Positions 34,301 to 47,854 of a stretch of 64,000 bases of DNA are shown here, in pieces. Under the pieces are notes generated by a model, which saw only the letters and a list, made by a program, of their open reading frames with translations, ran no database searches and was not told the DNA's origin. This DNA is from Zonotrichia leucophrys gambelii (lineage: Eukaryota > Chordata > Aves > Passeriformes > Passerellidae). Location: assembly GCF_028769735.1 (NCBI RefSeq), contig NC_088170.1:41394920-41458919 (forward strand). Reading direction: 5' to 3'. How positions within the stretch are numbered: the stretch's first letter is position 1; every line of letters begins with the position of its first letter. Position numbers and translations under genes: made by a program.

Positions 34301-37300
34301 CTCTGAAATAAATACCTCATTTCTCCAACATAAAGGAATTTATGCCAGACTGCATCAGCTGACCAACTGTTCCCATGCCATGGGAGTTTTCACTTGACTG
34401 GCCTGTGATTTCAGTAATTGTGACTAGCCTTAACAAGTTCCCTTTCCCTTGGAAGGTATTCTCAAATTATTTTTCAATCATTTTGATCTTCTGCCTGTTT
34501 GGTGAGTTACCTCTTTAATGAAATTAAGGGAGTGGCATGTTTTTATTCATGGGTAATTTTTTTCTCTTGGTGTGATTATAAATTGTACTTCTTCCAATTT
34601 GCTGATTGCCCATGAGTTTAGTCACAACTCTAATAGGAATTAGCTCACCACACTAAGTCCCAAGCTTCATTTGTTTATGGTCAATTGCCTGTAGTTTTAC
34701 TTGCTATGCTAACATGCCTGTTCCTGGCAACATTTCAGCTTGCACCAGCCTCATGTTCAAGACACATGTTCATTCCTTTGCTTTTGAGCAGGTAGTGCTC
34801 TAATCCGCTGCAGCACTGCTCGCTGGTCCCATGAAGTGTTGCCTGCCAACATGGTGCTATTGTCCTCTTTGTCCATGCTGGTCAGTGTCTTGGACAGAGA
34901 TAGAAATTATCATGGTCCTTGAAGGTTCTTCCAAATACATGTCCTTGTCCTGACTTGTGGTGTTTGAAGATCTGTGTGCAGCCTTGTGAGGCAGCTTCAT
35001 GCCCAATATTCCATTCTGCTGCCACTCTCCTGTCTTGTAATGGCATCCTCTGTGGCATGACAGTACTGTCTGTTTTGTGTAGCTTTCAGCCTGAATTAGG
35101 TAATTTCCTTTGGCTGGCAAATTTTAATGGCATTTCCAAAAAATAGCTCTGGCTCATCCAGTAGATTTTGACTGCTTTTTCTCAAGCTCCAGCCATGTTT
35201 GCTGTCTTCCCTAAAGAGTCAGCTTCTCAAGATCAAGGAGTTTGGATTTTCAACCCCCTGACAATTGAAAACTCTTGCTGCTCTTACCCCTGGTTATCTT
35301 ACTGCCTAATGACATGTGGTTCACATGTTTCATTTTTACATGGAAGCCAGCACTCTTCAAATTCCTGTGTTGCAGGATCCTGGTGAGTCACAGATAACAG
35401 GCTTAATTCAAAACTACTAGAAGCATCCAGTAATCCAGAGCCAGCTGTTGTCACAAAATAAAGCCACCTCTGAATGATGTAGAGTCATTCACCTGAAGAG
35501 TCACCTAAGCAAAATTTCCTGTAATCACTGAGCAGTGGAGGCCACAAGAACACAGATTGTCCACATTTCCACACACAGTCACTCTAGTTACCACTTCCCA
35601 GCATCTTAGAGCAAACCTGGCTCCTCCCTTTCCATGGCCCCCAACTTCTGGTGGCAGACAACAAGCCCTGTTTAAATTTTTCAAGTTACCCTCCATATGC
35701 CCAGAGAGCATTAGATCCAGTAAGGTGAGGATTTTTCTTCCATTCAGAGGATTTTCTTAGGTTTTTTTTACCTGTGGGCACCAGGGCTTTGGTCAAAATC
35801 AATTTCATTCAACCAAATCCACATGTGTATCCTGTAAATGTACATATTTGACCTGGTCACCAGCACTGTCTTTGTCATCAGTGGGGAGGAACACAGGTAT
35901 TACTGTGGAGCACCTATTCTCAGCCTGAGGTTTGTATCTCAGGTGGTTTGGACAAACCAAGCTCTGAAACCTCCAACTGATCTCTACTGATATTACACTT
36001 TGTCCAGGCTGGCTGCTGCAGATATAAAAATGAGATTCATGTGTGTCTAATGTTGAGTGACAAGTAACTGATTGGAGGAGTGTGACAGAAACCTGCTTTA
36101 TTCAGTTTCTCACTTCCAACTCTTCTGATTAAGTAATGCAAACCTGGACTCAAGAAAGGGATCTATCTATAACCTTTAAATGTCTTTAAGCTTTGATTGT
36201 GAAAGAAAAGTAGAGTGCAACAGGGGCAGTTTCTCCTGGAAGGGATGCAGTGGCTGGAAGGATGCAGCCACCAGGTTCCAATTTGCCAAGTTTCTGCTTC
36301 AAAATGCAATCTTAGACATAATTCTGGGTGCATCAAATACTACTCACATTTCCTGACATTCCTTACAGACAAAAAAATTTCTGTAAAGTCACCCCAGTGA
36401 AAACCAAAGCAGGGTTTGTGTCATATTAGCAGCAAGCAATGTCACAGGAAGAGAGCGTTGTGCCTTTTCAGCTGCACAGACAAAAGCCAGAGATCTGCCA
36501 AATTTTCTAGTTTCACTTTAACTGTGGGAAAGGAGTTGCAGAAGAGAGCCCAAGTTAGTGAAGGCTGATCTACATACAAAACATGCGTTGGGCAGACTCG
36601 CAGTTGTTCGGCACGTGCTCTGTGCTGGGACATCGTCCTTCTAGCACGGCACCAGGCCCCAGCTGCTCCACTGCCATCCACAGGGCAGTTGCCCCAGACC
36701 CAGTGCTCCCTGTCAGGGCTGGTGGTGTGGCTGCGCTCTGGCAGGGGAGAGCTGCAGACATGGGCTCTGCTTGCATCATGCATTGCAAGAGTGGTTACCA
36801 CACGCGCTGCTGCCTTTTGACCCTCCCTGTGAATCTGTGCTGGCCAGGGCTACGTGGCACTCGGCTGGTAGGCAGCCCCTGCAAAATGATCTCTTGTTTG
36901 CCTGGGAATGCCATCCCCATTGATCACTTTCCAGCTGGCTTATATTGATTTAGCTTAATTCAATGCAAGTGTTTTGCATGTAGAAAAGGCTTCGTGAATG
37001 TTCCCATGAGATCTAAATCAGTTCTTCTGTCTCTCTTGCTCTTTAAATCCTATTGTCACTCACGTGTAGCTTTCCTGCACTCAGTACATGCCTATTCCTG
37101 GGGGAAGCAATTGCCAGGGTCTTAATTTTAGAGAGGAATGCCCACCCTGCTGTCTGGGAATGAAGCCTGGTGTAGCTAACTTCAAAGACTAGACAGATTT
37201 GTTGCTGAGTTTAAAAGACATCTTTCCCTTGACTGGGATTTGCTGTTGTATCCCTTTTTGCTCTTATCTTCCTTTTCAGGATATGGGAGGGCTCAGGTGC

Positions 37301-37810
37301 TTTCCAGACTCTTTCCATCTTTGGACCCTTTCAAATTGCAAAGGTGCTAGCAAATTCTCAGTTCTGCCTCTTGCCCTCTGCAGATTGCTGAGATGACTGA
37401 GGATGTGGTGGATTTGATGGAATCTGTGCTTAAAGAATCCATCCTTTGACTCTCTGTTTACACAGAGCCCTGGCACTCAGCACAAACCTAAAAGAAGGCT
37501 TATTTTTAATTCTAATGAACTAGCACAGAAGGAGAGAGTTCTTTGCCTTCTTCCTTCACTTCACATAACAATTTTAGTCCTAATGAAGGACTCCACACCA
37601 AATATAATAGAAGGAAGAATTATTTTTCCTGTGTGCCTGTTGTTTTTCTAACAAACATATGTGTTTGTTTATTTTTAGATTATAAAATGCAATTATTGTG
37701 TTCTCTGAAGTACACAAGTAAAATTAAAAACACGTTGAGTCAACTTGCTGCTTATTTTATGTTAATTAAACTATTCAATGGGAAGGATGTTCCTAGTTAG
37801 GTTGCTGCAG
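31341..37810 (+). other. SYN3: SYN3 intron segment, no gene seen
   Basis: Holds the ATG/TAA trinucleotide repeat at 32336-32378 and two AT-rich, low-repeat stretches that resemble conserved noncoding sequence (33040-33270 and 34500-34740). The 162-codon ORF at 32552-33040 has no domain and no splice context. No exon recognised. Confidence 0.5.
32336..32378. repeat. (GAT)n/(AAT)n trinucleotide microsatellite
   Basis: GATGATGATGATGCTAATGA... grading into TAATAATAATAATAA, an imperfect compound microsatellite. It produces a run of Met/Ile codons in nearby frames, which are not coding. Confidence 0.85.
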
Positions 37811-38000
37811 TGGGATCTGGATTTTATTCTTGACTTTGCCACAGATTGCCTGTTTGATTCATGGCAAGTCACTTAATCTTCCAGTGTTTCAGTTCTTCAT
37901 TCCCCAAATGAAGATAATTCCCCTTCATTGTCTCTGTTTTGACTATAAATGCTTGAATTGGGGTGTGTTTTCCACAGTGTTCAGCATAATATACTCTAAT
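37811..38000 (+). repeat. MIR-like SINE with L3-type tail, plus strand
   Basis: GGATCTGGATTTTATTCTTG, TTTGCCACAGATTGCCTGTT, ATGGCAAGTCACTTAATCTT, CAGTTCTTCATTCCCCAAAT and GAAGATAAT match, in order, the MIR core (CTGGCTCTGCCAC.., GGGCAAGTCACTTAACCT.., CAGTTTCC.CATCTGTAAAATGGGGATAAT). The following 70 bp loosely fit the SINE tail. It is diverged but the best MIR match in the window. Confidence 0.7.
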
Positions 38001-38664
38001 TAATAGGCATATATATTGATAATAGGTCATCTTGTCTCCAAGAAAAAAATCCCTCTGCAAGTTCTTCCCAATGCATGGATTTGAAAACAAGTATACTTTT
38101 CACCACACCCAGACAGGCAATGTCAGAGTTCTGTCAGACCATGCTCAAAACTGAGTTTTCATCAGCGTAAATCTGCCGATCTCACATTTCCAAATCCTAG
38201 GCTTTTATTCTGGAAGTTAAGAATTCAACTTCAAGAAGAGCTTAGTTCTTTCATTGCATCCTTAGACTTCATCTAAGCTAAGGAGTGTATGAAATCTCAT
38301 CAGAAGTGTTACTACAGATCAGGTCCAGGCCTGTGGGTTAGGTAACACAGAAACTCTGGCTTGAGCACGCTTGGCCAGCATGCCTGGGAAAACTCAGTAT
38401 TGTGGGAATGGCTGTAGGACCTGCTTTACTCTGGTGCTTTCTCACATCTCCACCTGTCAAATAATCAGTCTCAGAAAAGCTTACACTCGGAGGATCTACT
38501 CCTGTGCTTCCCCCAGGATCTACTTCTGATTAGCCCGGTAAGTGTTTAGGAGCAGTGACGATTTTCTGTCACAATGTGGTGTTTACTCATTTGTGCTGAC
38601 CATCTTCCACTACACCTGCACTCACCTGCTTTCCTGTTTATTCACCAGTTGTGTTTTGCCTGGA

Positions 38665-38740
38665 TGTTTGCATTCTGGTTTTGTACAATGCCTAGTGCAT
38701 TGAAGACCTCAGCCCTAAGCTGGCAGCACTGAAGCATCAC
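38665..38740 (+). repeat. MIR/L3-type retroposon 3' tail (ancient)
   Basis: TTTTGTACAATGCCTAGTGC followed by ATTGAAGACCTCAGCC resembles the GTACAGCGCCTAGCACAATGGGGCCC tail of amniote MIR/L3 elements. Only the tail is visible and boundaries are approximate. Confidence 0.45.
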
Positions 38741-40383
38741 CTACCAGAGGAGCTGCCCTCTGTTTTCAGTCAGTGCTGGCTTTAGCTGAATCATTTTCTC
38801 AAGCTGATCGAGTCCATTGAACCCTAGATCTAAGCCCTTATTCCTACAGATCTGGGAACTTGGGCTATATTTGCAGTAAAGAGAGTGAGCAGGAACTAAT
38901 GCATTATGGGATTATGCTTTTCTTTTAGCACCTGACAGCACTCTGACAGATTGCATTTCACTGTCATCTGCAGTCACTGCAAACCTCTGAAAAAGGCCAT
39001 GGTATCTGTGGGGCTTCCTCTCTTCTTGCTGCCTGTGTTTCCCTGAGCAGTGTGAAGGTTCAGCCCTATGATCTTTCCACCTGCAAAAAGTCCCAGTACT
39101 GGCACACTTCTACAGACTGAAACTCCTTTCTTCACTTGACATATATTGTATCATCCTTTGCAAATGTGAGGCACATCTAACGTGAGGTTCACAATGTGAG
39201 CTCTGAGTGCCAGTGCTTTGACTGCCTGGCCAGCTGGGCTTGGGCTGCTATCTCACAGAGAGGAGTTCCAACCCTCCACTACTGCCAGAACACATGCTGG
39301 GTTTTGGCCTCACACCCCAAATGGATTTCCACTAAATGACACACTTCCCATAGTCAAGCTGGCAAACAAAGCCCCTGTCCTAAGCATGACCCAAAGGGCC
39401 AAAGTATCCATCACTGCTGACTCTTGTGGTCGTGTTCACAGAGAGGAACTGGTGAGGAGTAGCAGTAACACCTGTCATTCTTAATGTCATCTGAAGTCAC
39501 TATAAACCCCATTCCTTACAAAAATTTCCTGCACAGTTTAAATCTACCCTCCTAATTGCTGTATATATTTGCCCAACTGCATTTTAAGCTGCATTCTGCA
39601 ACTCACCATGCTCATGGACAACACAGACCTCCCTTTCTGTCCATTGCTTGGGTTAAAAGTTCTGGCCACCAGCTGGCACTCCCAGGACAGCCCAAACTAA
39701 TGAGGCTGAATTAGAGGTCACTGAGTTTCAGAGCTGTTTCAGTTTACACCTGGGTATTTAATTCTTCATGTCACTGGTATCCATCAATAAGCTGCAAACA
39801 AAGGAGAGTAATAGGAACCAAGAATCAGGATGTCCATGGGCATCTGTCTTCTGCAACACTCACACTGAATTAAACAAAATAGCCTCTCTTCATCCCATTT
39901 AGGCAGCTCCCTAACAATTCACACCTATTCCATACAGCCATTTCTGTCTTCCTACTGATTCACTGAAAAATTCTCGCTCACTCTTTCCGTAAAGTCAGCA
40001 TCCTGTCTTCTGTTGAAGCTACAAGCCAGATGTTAGCTTAGCCAGTGATTAATACTTTGAAAAGGTCAGCTTTGAATTTTGCTGCCAAGTTCACCCACCT
40101 CTCTGGGCAACTCCTTATACGTCTTCTCTTCCCTTCATAACATATTTGCAGTTGAAAAATATTAAAACTGATATACTATTTTATATCTTGAAAGCACATT
40201 AAAAATAATATTGGGTGTTGGGAAATGTTTTAAGGCTGTGCTTGGAGAAGAAGGACCTGTTTAATCCTTTTCTCACATGGATTGCTTGTAGCTCTGAAAA
40301 TCTGATCTCTGGCTCTCTATGCAGTACTGTGTACCACCTAATCACCTCTCAACCAGCCCACTGGATCTAAAGATGTGAATTCA

Positions 40384-40425
40384 ATATAATTAATGTCATA
40401 TAATTAATGTAATATAATTAATATC
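40384..40425. repeat. Three tandem 14-bp AT-rich units
   Basis: ATATAATTAATGTC (40384-40397), ATATAATTAATGTA (40398-40411) and ATATAATTAATATC (40412-40425). Each unit carries a TAATTA homeodomain core. Probably slippage, though it creates a regular cluster of possible sites. Confidence 0.85.
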
Positions 40426-41864
40426 ATTGTTTGGTGGGGACACAGAAGGTTTACACCAAATTTTACCAATGAAGGGTCCTTATTCTCCCTCCCAAGCCAG
40501 ACTTTGTAAGCTTGGACAAGTAGTCTCACCGCATTAAACATTAATACTTTGTCACATAGTGCACTGCTTAGCTTGTCCCAGTTCTGTCTGTACTTCTATG
40601 TGTGCAGCATCCCCAAAGAAGCTCTGCTCTTCATCAACAAATGCAGAGTAACCCTTTTAATAAGTAATATTTTAGAAAATCTGATCTTGGATCCTCTCAC
40701 ATGGAGAAGTACAGTTAGGAGCAGCCAGATTTTGCCTAAGAGTGTTTTGTTTTCTTGTTTCTTTTGAAGTAAAAGAGGAAATGTGGGAACCATTTCTAAA
40801 TTGCCCATGCTCTAGAGTGACAGAAGAAACCCAGAAACAGATAAAGACCGACAGCTGGAACATATTGTGGTACAAGGAAGTAATTAGCTTATGGCATAAA
40901 AGAACGAAATCACATCTAGAAGTTATTTGTGTCTCCTGGCATTACTTGGCAACCTGGAAACTTTGGGGCAAATGAGGTCCATGGTCCCAGGCCAGTGCTG
41001 GTGTGGCATGGAGATGTGCCACCCTAGAAGGAAGAGTCCCAGCCTGTCCTCAATGACCTCATCTGAGACCTCACAGATGTGTGGGAAGAGACAAGAGAGA
41101 GGAAGGGGTCAGCATCTTCCCCCCTCTCTCTGAGCTTTCCCAGCACTGCTCCAAATTCCTGAAAAAGCTTGCTTCTCCCTGCTGTGAGGACACTTCGAGG
41201 CAGCTTTGGTCCATGTTCCCCTGGGACCTTGCATCAGAAGCTGGGTGAATGGCCACAGCCTCTCAGCTGTCCCTCTACTCTCAGTCAGCCTCAGCTTTGG
41301 CATGAAAGACTATCTTCATATGGATTGCTTAAAAGTTACATCATTGAGCAATAAAACAGTGAAAATACCTCAGGATAGGAGAGGAATTTGAGATAAACAT
41401 TCTTTACCAGATATTGCAAAAGAAAGCATGGCCTCATCAAAATGAATTAGCTGACTCCCATCACCCTCGGTGTGGCCAGGGCTCCAAGCCTTACGTGTGC
41501 GGTGCCGTGCTGCCGCAGTGATGAGCTCAGGACAGCATCAGCCGCATGAAGTCAGACAGCTGGATTGATGGATGCAATCAAATTTCCTGCCCTGGTTACA
41601 GTTTTACCATCCAAAGCCCCAGTTTAATCAGTGGTTGTACTCACAGTGGGATTTGTTTCAGGAGGGATCCCATTTACCACTCCCAGTTTCGGAGAGCTGG
41701 TTAATCCTTCCGTGGGGCAGGGTTCCCGTATCATGCCTCATAAACTCCCGGTGTGAGGGCTTAGGAAGAAAGGACAGGATTTGTCATTAGCTCCCTGTGG
41801 ACGTGTCTTCCCAGCAGGCACAGAGATAGCCAACCAGATGGCTTCACTCCATTAACTTCTCACA

Positions 41865-41940
41865 GGTGGAGACCGAGGTCCAAAAATACACAGCAGCAGC
41901 CAGATCCATGTAGGCCAGACCCATGCTCCCTCCCCAGAAA
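41865..41940 (-). repeat. Possible MIR fragment, minus strand
   Basis: CACAGGTGGAGACCGAGGTC, then ACACAGCAGCAGCCAGATCC and ACCCATGCTCCCTCCCCAG follow the reverse complement of the MIR core (GAGGAAACTGAGGCCCAGAG..CACACAGC..AGAGCC..). Diverged; moderate to low confidence. Confidence 0.4.
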
Positions 41941-42550
41941 GGTCTGGGAACAGAAACACCCAAACTGTCCCTTCAAAAAAAGCCATTTACATGTGGGTAT
42001 TTTGCCACATTCATGCAGCCCTACATTTTCCTGCTCCAAACTGGTGGGCTGGCTTCATGATGTGCTTCATGAGCCTATCAGCCCAGAGAATCTCCACACA
42101 GTGTCCCACTGAGGTTATGGAAAAATTTGCTCTGTACAAAGAAAGGATCAGAGCAGCATTTGTGCTTTTGGGAACCCCTTCTCCCAAGGACTATTATTAT
42201 CCCTGTGTGGTGCAGGATCAGTTTAAAATAATTTCACTTAGAGCACTCCATGGAAATCCCCTGCCAGTCACCCTCCTCACGTGCTTTTTGTTCTGAGAAT
42301 CAACAGGCCTCAAAGGGCAGTCTCAGAAGAGGCCACATCTGTACAGAGTTTGCTTTCATCCCCACAAGGGTTCCCAAACAATGCCAGTGCCAGCCGGAGG
42401 TTTGCTGAATGGTATGAGAACCAAAGGCTTTCTTTGCCTTCTGTTCATCCATTAAAACCTTGTGAGTCAAAATTAAGAGGACAGGAGTGGGAGCTTTAGG
42501 AGGCTGTGGTTTCTCACAAATGCCTAAAGCTAAGTACTAATGAGAAAGTC

Positions 42551-42566
42551 AAAAAAAAAAAAAAAA
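42551..42566. repeat. 16-base poly(A) run
   Basis: Sixteen consecutive A in intronic sequence. No adjacent retroposon was recognised. Confidence 0.9.
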
Positions 42567-45500
42567 GAAGTCTGCAACCCATCACCAGAGCAATGCCACA
42601 ATTAGAGACAAATCCAATGTGCGCTGCTTTACATTTATGATGCAGACAAACTAATTTAACTAATTAGGGCTGTCTACAAAATGCATATGAAATAGCACTC
42701 TGTCTTCAAGGTCCAGTATCAGAGATTCTTGCTACTGAAGTCAAAAGTGTACTATGATGCATCACAGGGACACCTGCTACTCTCTGAGGATGGAATTAGC
42801 CAACTTCTGTAATGGGAAGTTTTGAATATTTTCTATATTGTCCCACCTACAACTGATGGATGAAAACCAATCAGTTGAGGGGTCTGCAAGAATACAAAAC
42901 TCTCTTTGTTTAAAAAACTCTCTTTGATTTCACAGTTTAAGAAATGACACCAAGAAAAACTGAAAAGTCCATTTGGCTTCTCTCATTTGAACCTAATTTT
43001 TTGCGCATTAACTTTACTTTGCAGCCTTTATGTAAGCCTAAACAGTTAAGGTATGATTTATCTTCTTTGAGAAAGTAAACTAATTCCTTTGTCTGTGCAA
43101 AGATTTGTTGTTTAAAAGGTACTCCTGCTCCCCTGAAATTTGATCTGTGTATTTCAATAGCAAAGTTCGTGCAGCACAGAAACTCCACAGAGAAGTTCAG
43201 CTGCTGCATTATTGAGGTGCTGGCACCTCCTCCATGAGAATAAAAACCATTACCTCAATAGAAGATTTCAGCAACTATTTTTGAAAAATAATTTAATGAC
43301 ATGAAGTTTGATGGGAAGAAAAGAGGTAGAATTGTATTCAAGAAACACTTTTTAAAAGAAACACATCTTTCCAGACTGGTTTCTGACTTTGACTCTGCCT
43401 GGTTCTACCTCCAACCGGAATGCCTGGCATGAGCTCCTCTGCTGAACCCAATGCCCTTCTTTTGGGCACATCCCTGGTTACCTCCGTGTGGGTTTCTGCT
43501 CGCATTCCAAAATCCTATCTAGATCCCACAACAGCCTCAGTACTGTGCCTGGGAAAAAAACAAATGTCTTCCCGTACTGGGCGTGGACCAACTCAATCAC
43601 ATTTGTCTCATTTATCCCTGAGAAGTGGAGATATTGCCTCAGAGATTAAATCAGCTCAGGTCTCCACCTCTTTTTCCAGTAAAGGGTGAACCCTTTCTCT
43701 CTAGACAAACAGAAGGAGTGGGCTCAGAGACCACAGCATCCTTTGCTACTCCAGGCTTGCCCAAGGTAAAGAAGAGGGTCTATGTGTTACTCCAAAAGGA
43801 ATTTCTCTGCTTCCTGCTTCTCACCATTCTTGGCTGTTGCAGCCTGTAGTACATCAATGTGTGCTCAGCGGGGGAAAAATGCCACTGGCTGAGGTGGTGG
43901 TTGCGAGATGAAAAAGGCTGATCCGCACAGTGGTTTCTTCTGTCTTCGCCTGAATGCTTTCACTTCAGGAGCCCCTTCCTTGTTACAGCTGGGAAAGATG
44001 TAAACAGAAGCCAGTCCCAGCTGAAAATAACTCTGCCTGTGTCCTGTGTGGAGCCTGCTTGATCTCCCTTTCTGCTTTTTATTGCTAATCAGACTAGGTT
44101 GTCTCTCGGCACTGAGTTCGCAGACAGTTAGGAGCACAGGTCACCCACAGCTTCTTCCACTTCACTGGGAGCTCTAGGGGCTTTACCAAACAGGTGGGGC
44201 AGGATTGTATCTTTTCTCATGGAATGAGACACAAGAGGGAGACAAATACCCAAGTGGTGCCAGTGTGGACCAATGCCCTTGAAGCCTTAGACAGGAAAAT
44301 GTATTTCTCAGCTCTTGAGAGGTTTCAAGGTTTTGAATATCTCCAAAACTCTCAAGAATGAAACATGGAGAAATTTAATGCATGTCAGAAAAATTTCCCT
44401 TTTGCAGTTTGAAAGCATTCCATGTCCCATTTGGACTGGGGATGGGGGAATAAGTTAATTAGTGCTCATTCACTGAATCATTGAAACATGATACTTTCAC
44501 CTTTGAAAATATAAAATTTGCCCCCTGGGACCTCATTCTCTTTCCCAAGCAATTGCTGAATTTGGAGAGATTGTGAAATACAGCCCTTCCTACAGTTTTT
44601 GGCTCCTACTGAAAACATGTAATTTGAAAGTTCCCAAGAAATCTCAACAGACACAGAGCTAATTCAAACATGGGATACAATGGCTGCCTTTCATGTCCCC
44701 AGTGTCTCTGACATGAGCCAAAAATTAGTCTGGATAAACACAGAAGATTTTTATCTGGAGAAAGAAGCTTGAAACTGTGAAGCACAAGAATGAGAATGTA
44801 GGAAGAGCAGAGCTCATACCTGGCCCCCACCTGCTCTAGGTGCCTAAAAAAGACACCACAACAAATTCAGGTTAAGAAGAGTTGTTGCCACTGTTTAACT
44901 CTGCATGCATCACAAGAAGGAGGGAAATCCATGGAACAAGATTTACTCCCCGCATTTGTGCCCCAGAGCACAAAAAGTAGGGGATGTGTATTTTACTCCA
45001 GTCCACATTAGCAAAGTATTTGAATTCCTGCATGAGCCTAAGGGCTCAAAAAGCTGAAAATATGATCTAGCTATAAAACAGAACAAACTTAGCCCCTAGC
45101 TCAAACATTTCTCATGTGAGGCAATACCTGACTTTCCAGGTCAGCAGGCAAAAGAAATGTGGTGTAAATAGCTGTGGCTGTAAGCCAAAAAAGGACCCAC
45201 TGTGAAGTCAGCCTGAAAAAAGTAGTCAGTGGAAATTGTCATACGGGAATGGTATGACATCTGGCTGCATGAGATAGACCATTGGTGTGTACAACCAAAA
45301 TGAAACACTAATGTGGCAGCAGACAAATATAATACATAATGCAAGATAAGAATTTCTCTCCTGCTCAACCCAGAGCAGGAGGCACACAGAGGCTATATTA
45401 GCAGTAGCAAACCATACAGTTTGCTCATTCTCCAGCAGCTCTGTCATGGCCCAGCCACAGCTGTGTTATCAAGCTCTTCTAGCCTCCTGTGTTATGTGGG

Positions 45501-47842
45501 GCATGTCTACAGACTTATGGTGGTTCCATGTTGTGCTTGGGAATTGCTTGGGAGAAGCTTATTCATCTTGAGACAGAATATGCCAGAGACTGGTCTAACA
45601 ATTTAACAGTACAGGCAAATCAGGGCCAGTATCCTTGCTGTCATTATTCTATTTACTTGTATAGATGTGGCATGAGATGCCAGCTTCGGGGTGATACTTC
45701 CCGTAATCCTCATTCTTCTTTATGTCCAAAGTCCCTCCTGAGGCATTAATCAAGATTATTAACTGTGCTTTTAAAAAAGTAAAAAAAAATTAATCTTTCA
45801 AAGAAGTCCAACTGTGCCTGGTCCTCTGTGCTGCTATTTCTATAGCTTTCAGTGCTGAAGAAGGGCAAGAAGGAAGGAGATGGTGATTCATTACCCAAGA
45901 GCTTTCAAGAGCCCAGAGAGTATTTCAAATATTCCAGTATCCCATTGCCTGTACCAAGCAGCACCCATGGCTCATGGCCCATGCCAGCATCTGACATGGC
46001 AGCGCTGGCCAAGTCTGCACGTGGTCATTGGCACTCACAAGGGCATGATGCTCACAAGAAAACTTCGGAGCCATTTCTGTGGCAGGCAGGTATTTCACAA
46101 TGAATACTAATAAGCCCAGGACCTGCTTCTTATTGTACAGTGAGATAACTGCACTACTCTCAGATGTGCTACAGAGGGCTGTGAAATTGGAACTAAGCTC
46201 TTGTAGTCATGTGGGGGCCTCCCAGCAGTCGGGACATACAGCTTTCCTGTGTGTAAAAGTCAGGGTGAGAACCATATGCACATTGTCCTTTGGTGACAGA
46301 AATGTACCTGCAGGAGACTGTGTGCTGAGATTAGAGACCAGCTGTAACTGGGTTGTGATTGGCTTCAGTGAGACTTGTTGCAAAAGGCTGTTTTCCTCCG
46401 TAAAGTTTAGGGAAGATTTTTCTCTCCAAAGAAATCCCATGCTGCCCATTTTGAAATCAGTGAGAATTCAGAGTTTTCCCAAAGAAAAGGAGACAGTCAT
46501 ACCTGCCAAGTGAAGAGAGGTTTGTTGGCCAGTATCTTGTGAACCTCAAGGATTCTTAGAAAAGTGATAGCTTTGAAGACTCCAGCATAAATTTATAAAG
46601 CATTTTATTTCCCATCTGTCTCCTTATATCTTTTACCATAGCTTAGATGCTACAGTTAACAACTGGTGTTCACCATCTCTTCCTTTGGAATGCATTTACA
46701 TGTGGGATGGAATTTTCTAATTAGATAAAAATACAGCAAAAGGCATACAATTCAGGTCAGGAGGAAAATTAAACTCTAGTTTCTTCTTCTTTTTCACTGC
46801 ATCCCACAAAAAAATATTTGGACAGTTTCTCAACATAAGGACTTGGGAGAATGTATTCACTCTCCTAGCAAAAAAGGAAGGATAAGCTTCCTTAAAGGCA
46901 CTACTGCAAAATAGCCAAGTGAACATCATACATTAAGGAATTACAGAAATTTTCTACGAAGTCATGGAACGTTTTAAAAACCTGCTTGTGATTTGGTATG
47001 TAGTAGAGGGGATTTATCAACCAGGACCTCTGGATATGTGTGTGCATACAAGTACACACGTACTGCATTTTGGGGTTTTTTGCTGAGCATCTGCTTGTCT
47101 GGATATGTTAGTATAATTCTCGCACTTGAAGCTCCAAAGGAATTAGAATAATATCATATGCTCACACTCCTATTCTCCACTAGGGGAACCCAAATATGTC
47201 TTGTCTCAAATAAAGAAGTCACATAACATTAGAGGTGGAATCAATGACAAAATGTTCTGGTTTGTGCTTACCACTTTTTTTTCACTTCCATGACCCATTC
47301 TAACCACAGAAAGTGTTAGGAGCCCTGAAACATTGGTTTGTGGTTTGTTTACTCAAGGATGTGGGGATTAGGTCATGCTGCTGTTGGGGTTTCTTTTTTT
47401 TCTCTTTTGTTGTACTTTTTTAAAGCAATGGGAGAATCAAAGGATATTTTTACCACCCTGCTGCCATCTCGTCCATCAACTGCCCCACTGCTTCAGATCC
47501 CACCTGTATATAATGCGGTTGTGATCCACCTGTCTTTGAACTCCTCCTGTTGCAAGTATCTCACTGCTCTTCTTGTCATACCCCCTATCTCCTCCTTCCT
47601 CCTGAGACCTTTGCAGATCCCTACTCTTCCTCAGGATTTACTTCAACTGAATTGAAAGCTGTCTTGAGGCCCTCTTTCCCCAGATAATAATCTTTTTCTT
47701 CATTGTGCTCTAATTACAATACAGTAACCGACACACAGGTGTGTGTCTTACAGGAAACCAGATCACATGCGGCCCTGATCTTGCCAGTGCTGATCTTCAG
47801 CTCAAGTTTTCAGTAGGATAGTTCCATAAACACAATGACATA

Positions 47843-47854
47843 ATGTCATGACAT
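47843..47854. promoter_or_regulatory. Overlapping TGAC half-sites; palindrome ATGTCATGACAT
   Basis: ATGACATAATGTCAT (47835-47849, near palindrome) overlaps ATGTCATGACAT (47843-47854, perfect 12-bp palindrome). This gives several TGAC half-sites in alternating orientation, a pattern bZIP or nuclear-receptor-like proteins can read. It lies 4.5 kb upstream of a SYN3 exon. Function is inferred only. Confidence 0.3.

Noticed and set aside
40384..40425. Regular short repeats considered as a CRISPR-like array
   Set aside because: Units are directly tandem without spacers in eukaryotic intronic DNA; slippage explains them.
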